From positions 1-11,147 of the forward strand of contig CAZYOI010000018.1 in assembly GCA_964648705.1 (NCBI GenBank): a stretch of DNA of 11,147 nt, read 5' to 3'. Under the pieces are notes generated by a model that worked only from the letters and a program-made list of their open reading frames with translations, made no database searches and was not told the DNA's origin. Positions 1 to 5,929 of this stretch are shown one piece after another. The stretch is from CAZDXV01 sp964648705 (GTDB taxonomy: Bacteria > Patescibacteriota > Minisyncoccia > Minisyncoccales > GWA2-38-27). A program made the position numbers and the translations under genes. Each line of letters starts with the position of its first letter. Positions within the stretch are counted from its first letter, which is position 1.

Positions 1-881
1 GACTCTAAAACCAAAAGAAAAGCTATTATAGGGAGAACTAAAATGGAATCTGTTAAAAAAGCTACCACGGTTAAAACAGCGCACAAGCCCATCATTCCCG
101 TTTCTCCCATATAGAACCTGGCCGGAGGTATATTAAACCATAGAAAGGCCAGAATAGCCCCTGACAAAACAGTGCAGAAAGCAGCCAAGTCAACCTGGCC
201 CCTAAAAAGGGCTATTCCGGCAAAAGCTCCGAAGATAACGGCAAAGACCCCTCCGGATAAGCCGTCTAAACCATCTATCACTCCCCCGCTGTAAGTAGCC
301 ATCATTACAAAAAGAAAAAGAGGAATATACCAAAAGCCAAAGAAAATATCTCCGTTTCCGGGAATATGAATAGTGCTGTATCCCAGCTTAGAGTAAAACC
401 ACCAGCCCCCTATCAGGCCTATCAAGGCCATCAAAACCAGCCTGTATCTCAGCTTCAAACCGCCTCCTACGTATTTTCCCCTGCTAAAGACAACCAGAAT
501 ATCATCTAAAAATCCGACTAGAGAAGCTGAAACCAAAGCAAAGAAAGGAAGCCAGGTCTGGCTTCTGCTGAAAAAGTTCAGCTTCTCAATCCACCAGTTA
601 TCAGAAATGATGCCTAAAAGGAAAAAGAACAAAGCTAAAAACAAAGTGGAGACCCATATTAAAAGCCCCCCGAACCTGGGAACCTTTTTCTCTCTTTCTT
701 TATGATACTTTCTGAAAACAGGAACTTCCCTGCCATCAATAGACTTTTCCCTTGTTTCCTTTTTCCAAAGGCGGTATCTATAGAGGATATTGGCAAGAGG
801 CGGGGTCAGTAAAAAAGAAAGGGCGAAAGAAAAAGTCCCTAAAATGAATATCTTTAAAACGTTAACGGTCAGTTCTCCCAT
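1..881 (-). CDS. mraY: Phospho-N-acetylmuramoyl-pentapeptide transferase, 3' end cut by window edge
   Basis: MraY transfers phospho-MurNAc-pentapeptide from UDP to undecaprenyl phosphate at the inner face of the membrane, making lipid I. I translated 293 codons by hand from the ATG at 881-879; the frame is open to base 1, so the C-terminus, including the late His motif, is missing. The protein is strongly hydrophobic with many predicted helices. Superfamily motifs are visible: RFGG near residue 70, GFLDD with D126/D127, IDGLDGLSGG with D203 and D206, and FNIPPARFYMGETG at 249-262. The second and third blocks differ from canonical MraY: N of the NxxDGLDGL block is replaced by G, and the D of MGDxG is E260. 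The start overlaps the end of the carboxypeptidase gene by 13 bp, so it is co-transcribed with that gene and aspS. A related WecA-type sugar-phosphate transferase is possible, but the neighbouring carboxypeptidase favours MraY. Confidence 0.85.
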   Translation of the reverse strand, partial: MGELTVNVLKIFILGTFSFALSFLLTPPLANILYRYRLWKKETREKSIDGREVPVFRKYHKEREKKVPRFGGLLIWVSTLFLALFFFLLGIISDNWWIEKLNFFSRSQTWLPFFALVSASLVGFLDDILVVFSRGKYVGGGLKLRYRLVLMALIGLIGGWWFYSKLGYSTIHIPGNGDIFFGFWYIPLFLFVMMATYSGGVIDGLDGLSGGVFAVIFGAFAGIALFRGQVDLAAFCTVLSGAILAFLWFNIPPARFYMGETGMMGLCAVLTVVAFLTDSILVLPIIAFLLVLE

Positions 882-1804
882 ACATCTATCCTGTTAACAT
901 TCTTGATAATCTCTCTCATATCGGAGAACCTGTCCTGAGAGCCCAAAACAACATTAATAAAGAGCCTTCTTTTATCTTCTATTACAACAAGCAGGCATCC
1001 TTTGGCTTTAGGAGTCCATCCTGTCTTGCCCCCTGCTATTTCAGGAAGCTCTTTTAAAAGCTCGTTGGTGTTCTCCGGTATGAAGTGATGGACCAGGCCT
1101 CCCCTTTTTAGAACTTCAAAAGATTCCTTCTTTGTTATGGAAAAAATCTCAGGATGCTCTTTTAAGATATAGCTTGCCAAAAGAGCAAGATCCTCCCCTG
1201 TAGAAACATTTAAAGGACCTCCCGGGTTGTCAGGATCTAAGCCGGTGGGATTGGAAAACTCGGTATTTTTCAGGCCTATCTCTTTTGCGTAAAGGTTCAT
1301 CATATCCACAAAAGCGCTCTTTCCCAAGGGAGAGGTTAAAGCATAAGCTGCGTCATTGCTGGATTCCATCAAAGCCATATGGGAAAGATTGTCCACGTTC
1401 AAAATATCCCCTTCTTTCAGATTCGACTTCCCGTCTCTTTCTACAGCTTTTCTGGAAACTGTTATCTCGTCTGACAATTGATAGCTTCCCTTCAAATCAA
1501 AAACGACTAACGAGGTCATTAACTTGGTCAAAGAAGCTATAGGCAGTTTTTTTGAAGAATTCTTAGAATAAAGGGGTTTGATCCCTTCTTCTGTCAATTC
1601 AGCTGAAAAGGCGGCTTCAGCTGAAATATCCAATTTCTCTGTTTTAGGCATAAGGTCTACTGCCCTGGCTGTCAGAATATCGGCTTCAGCTCCCATTTCC
1701 TCTGCCAAAAGGTTTTCAAGATGAAACTGGCCGGAATTGGCTAAAAACCAAAAAGGAACGCTTAAAACAATAGAAAGAAACAAAACAAATATTCTTCTCT
1801 TCAT
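869..1804 (-). CDS. D-alanyl-D-alanine carboxypeptidase (peptidase S11, DacA-like)
   Basis: Low-molecular-weight penicillin-binding protein that trims the terminal D-Ala from peptidoglycan stem peptides outside the membrane. The 311-aa protein opens with a basic, hydrophobic signal segment or anchor (residues 1-22, KRR then FVLFLSIVLSV). All three active-site motifs of the family are present in order: SxxK as SLTK at 91-94, SxN as SSN at 148-150, and KTG at 260-262, with the usual PTGLD block at 186-190. The C-terminal beta domain of longer DacA proteins is absent, so this is a catalytic-domain-only form. No C-terminal amphipathic anchor is evident; the N-terminal segment may hold it to the membrane. 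The start codon shares ATGA with the aspS stop and the end overlaps mraY, so it is translated from the middle of a three-gene operon. Family assignment is firm; carboxypeptidase versus endopeptidase activity cannot be decided here. Confidence 0.9.
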   Translation of the reverse strand: MKRRIFVLFLSIVLSVPFWFLANSGQFHLENLLAEEMGAEADILTARAVDLMPKTEKLDISAEAAFSAELTEEGIKPLYSKNSSKKLPIASLTKLMTSLVVFDLKGSYQLSDEITVSRKAVERDGKSNLKEGDILNVDNLSHMALMESSNDAAYALTSPLGKSAFVDMMNLYAKEIGLKNTEFSNPTGLDPDNPGGPLNVSTGEDLALLASYILKEHPEIFSITKKESFEVLKRGGLVHHFIPENTNELLKELPEIAGGKTGWTPKAKGCLLVVIEDKRRLFINVVLGSQDRFSDMREIIKNVNRIDVWEN

Positions 1805-3204
1805 TTCTTCTTGGACTTTATTATTTTGATATTAAGCTCTTTTAGCTGTTTTTCTGATATTTCAGAAGGAGCGCCTGTCATTAAGGCCCTGTTGTCTCCC
1901 GTTTTAGGGAAGGCAATAACCTCTCTGATGCTCTTTTCATTTCTCATCAAAGCCAGAAACCTGTCCAGACCCGGAGCTATTCCTCCATGAGGAGGAGCTC
2001 CGTATCTAAAGGCCTCCAGCATATGCCCGAACTTCTCTTTTATCTCCTCTTTCTGGTACCCTATAATTTCAAAAACAGCTTCTAAGGCCTCTGCTTTATG
2101 GTTTCTGATGCTTCCTCCTCCCAGCTCCCAGCCGTTCACAACTATATCGTACTGGGTGGTCAGAATGCCTCCTATGTTTCTTTTTTTAACCAAATCCTCC
2201 CTAAATTCCTCTTTGGGGGCGGAGAAAGGGTTATGGGTAAAAGTCCATCCTCCCTGGTCGTCTTTTTCAAAAAAAGGAAAGTCGATTATCCAGGCGAAAG
2301 CTAAAAGATCGGGGTCTTCTTTGTCTTTTCTCAAATCAGGCCTGTCTGTCCCGTATTTATCCATGGCTTCTCTGTAGCTGATTCTGGGAAAAGGGGTTTT
2401 CTCTATCTTCTTTTGGGGAAAAAGCTCTTTGACTGTCCGGATAAAAAGCTCCTCTGCCAGCTTCATTATATCCTCCTGCTCTACAAAAGACATCTCTATA
2501 TCAAGCTGGGTATGCTCTGCCTGCCTGTCCGCTCTGGGATCTTCGTCTCTCAGGCAGCGGGCTATCTGGAAATACTTCTCTATGCCTCCGACCTGCAAAA
2601 GCTGCTTGTACTGCTGGGGAGACTGAGGCAAAGCGTAGAACCTGCCTGGCTGGAGGCGGGAAGGAACAACAAAGTCTCTAGATCCCTCGGGAGTGGATTT
2701 GGTGAGAAGGGGCGTCTCCACCTCGACAAATCCCCTCTCAACAAGATAGTTCCTTATAAAGTGGATTGTCTTGTGGCGAACAAGAAGGTTCTCTTTCATT
2801 CTTTTTCTCCTCAGGTCAAGATATCTGTATTTCATTCTCTTCTCTTCCGATATTTCATAACCCTCCCCTTCTACAGAGAAAGGAGGAGTTTCCGCTTCAG
2901 AAAGAACATTTATTTTCTCAACAGCCATTTCTACCCCTCCTGTCTCCAAATCGGGATTTACCATCTTCTCGGGTCTTTTAGACACTTTCCCTTCCACTTC
3001 TATCACCCACTCGGATCTTATCTTTTTTGCTGTCTCGTAAGCTTCCTCGTTTTCGGGTCCAAAAACCAGCTGCAAAAGGCCTTCAAAGTCCCTAAGGTCG
3101 ACAAAGATAATTTTGCCGTGGGATCTGACAGTGTTTACCCATCCGGCCACCTTAATCTTCTTTCCAATATGCTCTGAAGCTTCTTTTGTATATATTCTTT
3201 TCAT
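1801..3204 (-). CDS. aspS: Aspartyl-tRNA synthetase, bacterial type without the GAD insert
   Basis: Class II synthetase that charges tRNA-Asp, and possibly tRNA-Asn, with aspartate in the cytoplasm. Residues 1-100 form the OB-fold anticodon-binding domain (GWVNTVRSHGKIIFVDLRD). The catalytic core follows: motif 1 around FVEVETPLL (159-167), motif 2 FQIARCLRDEDPRADRQ (212-228), and motif 3 GGIAPGLDRFLAL (407-419). The GxPPHGGxAxGLDR form is bacterial. Length is 467 aa against about 590 in typical bacteria: between DRPDLR (287-292) and FAWIIDFPFFE (303-313) only about ten residues remain where the GAD domain normally sits. H29 occupies the position where discriminating enzymes such as E. coli AspRS have Leu; His there is associated with non-discriminating enzymes, which would need GatCAB. 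It is the first gene of the minus-strand operon and overlaps the next gene by ATGA. No Shine-Dalgarno is visible; see the promoter at 3212-3240. Confidence 0.95.
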   Translation of the reverse strand: MKRIYTKEASEHIGKKIKVAGWVNTVRSHGKIIFVDLRDFEGLLQLVFGPENEEAYETAKKIRSEWVIEVEGKVSKRPEKMVNPDLETGGVEMAVEKINVLSEAETPPFSVEGEGYEISEEKRMKYRYLDLRRKRMKENLLVRHKTIHFIRNYLVERGFVEVETPLLTKSTPEGSRDFVVPSRLQPGRFYALPQSPQQYKQLLQVGGIEKYFQIARCLRDEDPRADRQAEHTQLDIEMSFVEQEDIMKLAEELFIRTVKELFPQKKIEKTPFPRISYREAMDKYGTDRPDLRKDKEDPDLLAFAWIIDFPFFEKDDQGGWTFTHNPFSAPKEEFREDLVKKRNIGGILTTQYDIVVNGWELGGGSIRNHKAEALEAVFEIIGYQKEEIKEKFGHMLEAFRYGAPPHGGIAPGLDRFLALMRNEKSIREVIAFPKTGDNRALMTGAPSEISEKQLKELNIKIIKSKKK

Positions 3205-3211
3205 TAAACCT

Positions 3212-3240
3212 ATTATTACAAATTATTTTGATTTTGGAAA
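3212..3240 (-). promoter_or_regulatory. Putative aspS promoter giving a near-leaderless mRNA
   Basis: Reading the minus strand, a weak -35 TTTCCA (3240-3235) lies 17 bp from a -10 AATAAT (3217-3212), which is preceded by TG plus one base (extended -10). The expected start point, about seven bases downstream, falls at roughly 3205, directly before the ATG at 3204. There is no SD between. Sequence inference only. Confidence 0.5.
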
Positions 3241-3253
3241 CACCTAAGGTGTT
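3239..3253. promoter_or_regulatory. 15-bp palindrome, candidate operator for two divergent promoters
   Basis: AACACCT-A-AGGTGTT is a perfect 7-bp inverted repeat around one central base. It sits exactly between the two divergent promoters: it overlaps the last two bases of the proposed aspS -35 and the first two bases of the TTGACA of the small-gene operon. This spacing suits a dimeric repressor or activator. No terminator-like T-tract accompanies it. The bound protein is unknown. Confidence 0.5.
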
Positions 3254-3279
3254 GACAAAACGAGAATATAGTATAAAAT
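3252..3279 (+). promoter_or_regulatory. Sigma70-type promoter of the small-gene cassette
   Basis: A consensus -35 TTGACA (3252-3257), a 16-bp spacer and a -10 TAAAAT (3274-3279) precede the zinc-ribbon ORF by about 40 bases. The expected transcription start is near 3286, leaving a leader of about 34 nt with a good SD. It is one of the strongest promoter matches in the window. Confidence 0.7.
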
Positions 3280-3319
3280 GGCATTATCGCTCGTTGAAAA
3301 CCAGATCTAAGGAGAAAAA

Positions 3320-3493
3320 ATGAGCAGGGAAAAGAGGCGGTGTCTGGGTTTAAATTGCCAGAAAATGGTTGAAAAACCAGACTGGTTCTGCCCTAAATGC
3401 AAAGCAAGGAAAAAGAAAGCTGAGAGGGGCTGGGGCAGGCTGCTCCGGGCAAAATCCCCCGGAAAAGAAAGGAGGAGAAAGGTAATATCATGA
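3320..3493 (+). CDS. 57-aa zinc-ribbon protein, function unknown
   Basis: Small basic protein of 57 aa. Four cysteines (C8, C13, C24, C27) in the order C-x4-C-x10-C-x2-C form a likely zinc ribbon, with the aromatic DWFCPKCK at the second pair. A long Lys/Arg-rich tail (residues 28-57) suggests nucleic-acid binding. The start is supported by AAGGAG at 3309-3314, five bases from the ATG, and by the TTGACA/TAAAAT promoter upstream. The stop overlaps the next ORF by ATGA, which implies translational coupling. The fold resembles short zinc ribbons found in phage and bacterial regulators, but I do not recognise a named family. Being so short it would be missed by many gene callers. DNA or RNA binding, perhaps autoregulation through the palindrome at 3239-3253, is inference. 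Confidence 0.75.
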   Translation: MSREKRRCLGLNCQKMVEKPDWFCPKCKARKKKAERGWGRLLRAKSPGKERRRKVIS

Positions 3494-3600
3494 AAAAAGG
3501 AAGCTTCTGGCTGGGACTTCTTCTCTCTATTCCTGTGGGCATTTCGGTCCTTGTCCTCTATTATCTTTTTGTCTCTCTCTGGCAGGCGGTTTTCCCCTAA
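3490..3600 (+). CDS. 36-aa single-pass membrane peptide
   Basis: A 36-aa ORF starting MKKGSFW, followed by one hydrophobic helix (about residues 8-30, WLGLLLSIPVGISVLVLYYLF) and a short tail. Two lysines at the N-terminus predict an inside-to-outside topology. It starts in the ATGA that ends the zinc-ribbon gene; AAAGG at 3478-3482 is seven bases before the ATG. It ends 13 bp before the next mini-ORF. The position inside a transcription unit with its own promoter and terminator, and an SD for each ORF, supports real translation. Function is unknown: a small membrane regulator, a subunit-like peptide and a toxin-like peptide are all possible. Confidence 0.65.
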   Translation: MKKGSFWLGLLLSIPVGISVLVLYYLFVSLWQAVFP

Positions 3601-3613
3601 AAAGGAGGAAGCT

Positions 3614-3661
3614 ATGAGGATCTGGATTATAGCGATCCTCGCCTACCTTGCTCTTTGTTGA
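3614..3661 (+). CDS. 15-aa hydrophobic peptide ORF ending in the terminator
   Basis: The peptide MRIWIIAILAYLALC is preceded by a near-perfect SD (AAAGGAGG, 3601-3608) five bases from its ATG. It is almost wholly hydrophobic and ends in a single cysteine. The last two bases of its TGA stop (3659-3661) are the first two bases of the terminator stem, so a ribosome stopping there would cover the 5' arm of the hairpin. It could be a tiny membrane peptide, a leader peptide that modulates termination, or the remnant of a lipoprotein signal peptide. The strong SD argues against chance, but a peptide this short is unproven. Confidence 0.45.
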   Translation: MRIWIIAILAYLALC

Positions 3662-3689
3662 GTGCGGCAACCTCCGCACTCTTTTTTTT
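3660..3689 (+). terminator. Intrinsic terminator of the small-gene cassette
   Basis: GAGTGCGG (3660-3667) pairs perfectly with CCGCACTC (3674-3681) around a six-base loop, followed by eight T (3682-3689). It ends the plus-strand cassette. Confidence 0.92.
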
Positions 3690-3693
3690 AACT

Positions 3694-3722
3694 AAAAGGC
3701 GCTACCCTTTAAAGATAGCGCC
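3694..3722 (-). terminator. Terminator for the 47-aa membrane protein gene and probably the murC operon
   Basis: On the minus strand GGCGCTA (3722-3716) pairs with TAGCGCC (3704-3698) around an 11-base loop, followed by TTTT (3697-3694). It lies 12 bp past the TAG of the 47-aa gene. It faces the plus-strand terminator at 3660-3689, giving a back-to-back convergent pair. The T-run is short, so termination may be partial. Confidence 0.7.
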
Positions 3723-3733
3723 GGAATCTTCAA

Positions 3734-3877
3734 CTACTGGCTAGGCTGCTGCGGCGGTGTTGGAGGACCTTCCGGAGGAGTAGGTCCGCCTCCTTCTTTG
3801 CTCTTTTTCCTCGTAAGAAGGTAAATTATTAAACCGATAACTACAACCGCTACTATTATCCAAATAACTGTTGACAT
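3734..3877 (-). CDS. 47-aa membrane protein with Pro/Gly-rich tail
   Basis: A 47-aa ORF: a very hydrophobic helix (residues 4-21, VIWIIVAVVVIGLIIYLL), a basic stop-transfer patch (TRKKSK, 22-27), then a low-complexity tail rich in Gly, Pro and Gln (29-47, with PTPPEGPP). The predicted topology is N-terminus outside and tail in the cytoplasm. Short single-helix proteins with proline-rich tails are common in Patescibacteria genomes as I recall them, but I cannot name a family. The start ATG at 3877-3875 has no clear SD. The gene follows murC by 81 bp without a terminator between, so it may be the third gene of that operon as well as having its own promoter. A dedicated terminator follows. Confidence 0.7.
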   Translation of the reverse strand: MSTVIWIIVAVVVIGLIIYLLTRKKSKEGGGPTPPEGPPTPPQQPSQ

Positions 3878-3922
3878 AATTTCTGATTAATTAACAGTTT
3901 TTAATCGACCTTGTTTTTATCC

Positions 3923-3962
3923 ATCTTATACTATTTTCTCTTTTTTAACCCCTTTTTGTCAA
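3923..3962 (-). promoter_or_regulatory. Possible promoter upstream of the 47-aa gene
   Basis: On the minus strand a perfect TTGACA (3962-3957) overlaps the murC TGA stop. Downstream is GAAAAT at 18-bp spacing, and then a TAGTATAAGATGG block (3933-3921) that closely resembles the -10 region of the small-gene cassette. Spacing from TTGACA to TAAGAT is too long (28 bp) for a standard promoter, so the exact elements are uncertain. Confidence 0.35.
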
Positions 3963-5275
3963 ACTCCCTGTGTGGAAAACTTCTCAGCCAATCTATAGAT
4001 ATCCCCCGCCCCCATAATAATAAGAATCTCTCCTCCTCTGAGGTTCTCCTTTAAATACTGCTCTACTTTGTCTTTAGAGAGATAAAAAACAGCTTCTTTC
4101 TGAATGCTGTCTGCCAGCTTTTCGGCGTTCACCTTCTCTCTGATTTCCTTCTCTTCTCTTCCGGCAACATCATAGACATCTGTAATTATTATCTTGTCCA
4201 CCGGAGCTTTAGAGAACGCTTTGACAAAATCTTTAAAAAGATAATAAGTTCTCTGATATTGATGAGGCTGGAAAAGGCACCAGATTTCAGCGTGAGGATA
4301 TTTCTCTCTGGCAGCTTTCAGGGTAGCCCTTATTTCTGTCGGATGATGGGCATAGTCTGTAATAAGGGTGAACTTCTTATCTCCTGCAGCCCCTTCTGAT
4401 ACCTCGAATCTTCTCCAGCTCCCCCTGTATTCTGAAAGGGACTCAAAGACGGTTTCGTCAGGAATCTTAAGCAAGCGGGCTATTCTCAGGACAGCCAAAG
4501 CGTTATAGACATTATGCTCTCCCGGAACCTTTAAGCAGTCCTTTAACCTCTCTGACTCTTTCTGCTTGATGCTGAATTCTTCTATACTCGCTTTATCAAG
4601 GTTTCTTTTAAGCTCTGATATGTTTTTATCATCTCCGTTTAAAACCAAAACTCCTTTTTCTTTAAGATTAGAGGCGTATTTTGAATAAGTTTCAATAATA
4701 TCTTCCATATCGTTGTAAAAATCCATATGCTCTAGCTCAATGTTGTTCAACACGATTATGTCAGGATGATAGTTCAAAAAAGAGGCGCCCCATTCGTCAG
4801 CTTCAATCACCAGATAAGAGCTTTTTCCCGCCCTGAAATTGCTTCCTTCAAACTCTTTCAACCTTGTTCCTATTATTACGGTAGGATCTAAACCTGCCTT
4901 TTTCAAAACCAAAGAAAGCATAGCGCAGACAGTGCTCTTTCCATGGGTGCCGGAGACAGCAACGGTGTAGTAATCTTTTGTTATCTCCCCCAGAGCTTCA
5001 GGATAGCTCTTTATTTTAATATCCCTCCTTTTAGCTTCTTTTAACTCCGGGTTTTCTTCTTTAACAGCCGGACTGTATACAAGAAGATCAATCCCTTCCG
5101 GAAGATTTTCTTTTTTATGAGAACCTATAAAAACCTTTATTCCTTTTCTCTCTAAAAGCTCTATTATTCCAGAAGAAACTAAATCAGAGCCGTAAACCTT
5201 ATGGCCCCTGGACAAATAATACTGAGCTAAAGCAGATGTTCCTATTCCTCCTATTCCTATAAAATAAACCTTCAT
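3959..5275 (-). CDS. murC: UDP-N-acetylmuramate--L-alanine ligase
   Basis: ATP-dependent cytoplasmic ligase adding L-Ala to UDP-MurNAc, the first step of stem-peptide assembly. Domain order is canonical: an N-terminal UDP-binding Rossmann domain with the MurC signature GIGGIGTSALA (7-17); the central ATPase domain with P-loop GTHGKST (109-115), EADEW (158-162) and NNIELEHMDFY (177-187); PGEHNVYNALA (251-261); and a C-terminal domain beginning near residue 300 with DYAHHPTEI (307-315), HQYQRT and the DVYDVAGRE block. Length (438 aa) is slightly below the usual 450-490. The ATG overlaps the thpR stop as ATGA, so translation is coupled. No hairpin follows the stop, and TTGACA overlaps it, so transcription may continue into the 47-aa gene. 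murC lies apart from mraY, so at this locus the division and cell-wall genes are split across two operons. Confidence 0.95.
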   Translation of the reverse strand: MKVYFIGIGGIGTSALAQYYLSRGHKVYGSDLVSSGIIELLERKGIKVFIGSHKKENLPEGIDLLVYSPAVKEENPELKEAKRRDIKIKSYPEALGEITKDYYTVAVSGTHGKSTVCAMLSLVLKKAGLDPTVIIGTRLKEFEGSNFRAGKSSYLVIEADEWGASFLNYHPDIIVLNNIELEHMDFYNDMEDIIETYSKYASNLKEKGVLVLNGDDKNISELKRNLDKASIEEFSIKQKESERLKDCLKVPGEHNVYNALAVLRIARLLKIPDETVFESLSEYRGSWRRFEVSEGAAGDKKFTLITDYAHHPTEIRATLKAAREKYPHAEIWCLFQPHQYQRTYYLFKDFVKAFSKAPVDKIIITDVYDVAGREEKEIREKVNAEKLADSIQKEAVFYLSKDKVEQYLKENLRGGEILIIMGAGDIYRLAEKFSTQGV

Positions 5276-5829
5276 AATGGATGAGATTCTAATAATGTAT
5301 AAACAGGTCCTCCTCTCTTGAGCTGGCTTTCCATAATATCAACAGAATTGACGGTAAACTCCAAGCTGATATTCCTTTTTACCTCGGGCCTTTCCTCCGG
5401 CTCTATCTTCCTGAAATGCCATTTTTTAATCCTTCCCAAAGTAATATGAAGCTCAAACTTCCTCCCCTCCCCCATTATCTTCTCTTGAAGCTTTTTTTGG
5501 AGAGAATCCAATTCCTCTGTTTTTTCTCCTTTGGCCCAGACCATTCTGGGAGGCATCTTGCCGGGAGGCCCGTAATCTATCCTGTCCAGCTTTAAAGAAA
5601 AGGGGGCTTGCTTGGAGGCCGCCTCTTTCACTTTATAACTTATTTCAGCTAAGTCCTCGTCTCCTGACAGACCTACGAAAACCAAAGTAACATGGAGATT
5701 CTCCGGCTTTGTCCACCTTATAGCTTCCCTATTCTCTCCGAAAACAGAAGTAATCTCTTCTTGAATAGAGCTTAAGCTTTTTTTAAGAGAAGAAGGCAGA
5801 TTTAAAGCTATAAATATTCTTCTAGGCAT
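5272..5829 (-). CDS. thpR: RNA 2',3'-cyclic phosphodiesterase (2H family, LigT/ThpR)
   Basis: Member of the 2H phosphoesterase superfamily, which opens 2',3'-cyclic phosphates at RNA ends; the physiological substrate in bacteria is poorly known. With the ATG at 5829 the protein is 185 aa, the normal family length. Both catalytic HxTx motifs are present, HVTL at 46-49 and HITL at 128-131, along with the family pattern RWTKPENLHVTLVFVG (38-53). An in-frame TTG at 5847 would add six residues, but it overlaps the proposed extended -10 element and the family begins at MPRRIFIALNLP, so the ATG is preferred. No SD is visible, consistent with a leaderless mRNA. It overlaps murC by ATGA and leads that operon. 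Function by family is firm; the biological role is not. Confidence 0.9.
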   Translation of the reverse strand: MPRRIFIALNLPSSLKKSLSSIQEEITSVFGENREAIRWTKPENLHVTLVFVGLSGDEDLAEISYKVKEAASKQAPFSLKLDRIDYGPPGKMPPRMVWAKGEKTEELDSLQKKLQEKIMGEGRKFELHITLGRIKKWHFRKIEPEERPEVKRNISLEFTVNSVDIMESQLKRGGPVYTLLESHPL

Positions 5830-5837
5830 ATTAATAA

Positions 5838-5846
5838 ATTCTATCA
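5838..5846 (-). promoter_or_regulatory. Extended -10 promoter of thpR-murC, leaderless
   Basis: TGATAGAAT on the minus strand (5846-5838) is TG-n-TAGAAT, an extended -10 with one mismatch in the hexamer. The expected start is at about 5831, two bases before the ATG at 5829. The identical nine bases precede the gene at 6548. No convincing -35 was seen. Confidence 0.6.
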
Positions 5847-5894
5847 AATAAAAAGAGGCCTAACAATGTTGATTAATTGTAAAAAAGGAGTAGG

Positions 5895-5912
5895 ATGAAA
5901 AAAGAACCTTAA
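5895..5912 (+). promoter_or_regulatory. Five-codon upstream ORF (MKKEP) with its own SD
   Basis: AAGGAG (5885-5890) stands four bases before ATG AAA AAA GAA CCT TAA. The stop lies 17 bp before the next start. The CCTT at 5907-5910 can pair with AAGG at 5917-5920 of the downstream SD, across a loop of six A. This could be a leader peptide or re-initiation device; the pairing is short and may be coincidental. Confidence 0.35.
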
Positions 5913-5929
5913 AAAAAAGGAGGTGAACG

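Noticed and set aside
2413..3177. 254-codon plus-strand open frame antisense to aspS
   Set aside because: It lies wholly inside the confidently identified aspS, has no SD or family-like motif, and is rich in Phe, Leu, Ser and Cys as expected for the complement of a purine-rich gene. The other plus-strand frames at 1285-1542, 2098-2377 and 2766-2981 are shadows for the same reasons.
3614..3661. 15-aa peptide as a lipoprotein signal ending in LALC
   Set aside because: The residue before Cys is Leu instead of Gly, Ala or Ser, and nothing follows the Cys, so a functional lipobox is unlikely. A remnant of one cannot be excluded.
3659..3689. Recoding of the UGA after the 15-aa peptide (selenocysteine, or Gly as in code 25)
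   Set aside because: The hairpin is followed by eight T and is a standard terminator. Readthrough would add only about nine codons, and TGA ends many full-length genes here, including aspS, murC and efp's neighbour fmt.
3883..3897. AT-rich near-palindrome CTGATTAATTAACAG before the 47-aa gene
   Set aside because: The symmetry is off by one base outside TTAATTAA, and such AT runs are expected by chance in an intergenic region.
5830..5847. TTG start for thpR adding six residues
   Set aside because: The TTG overlaps the TG-n-TAGAAT element, has no SD, and the family begins at the ATG at 5829.
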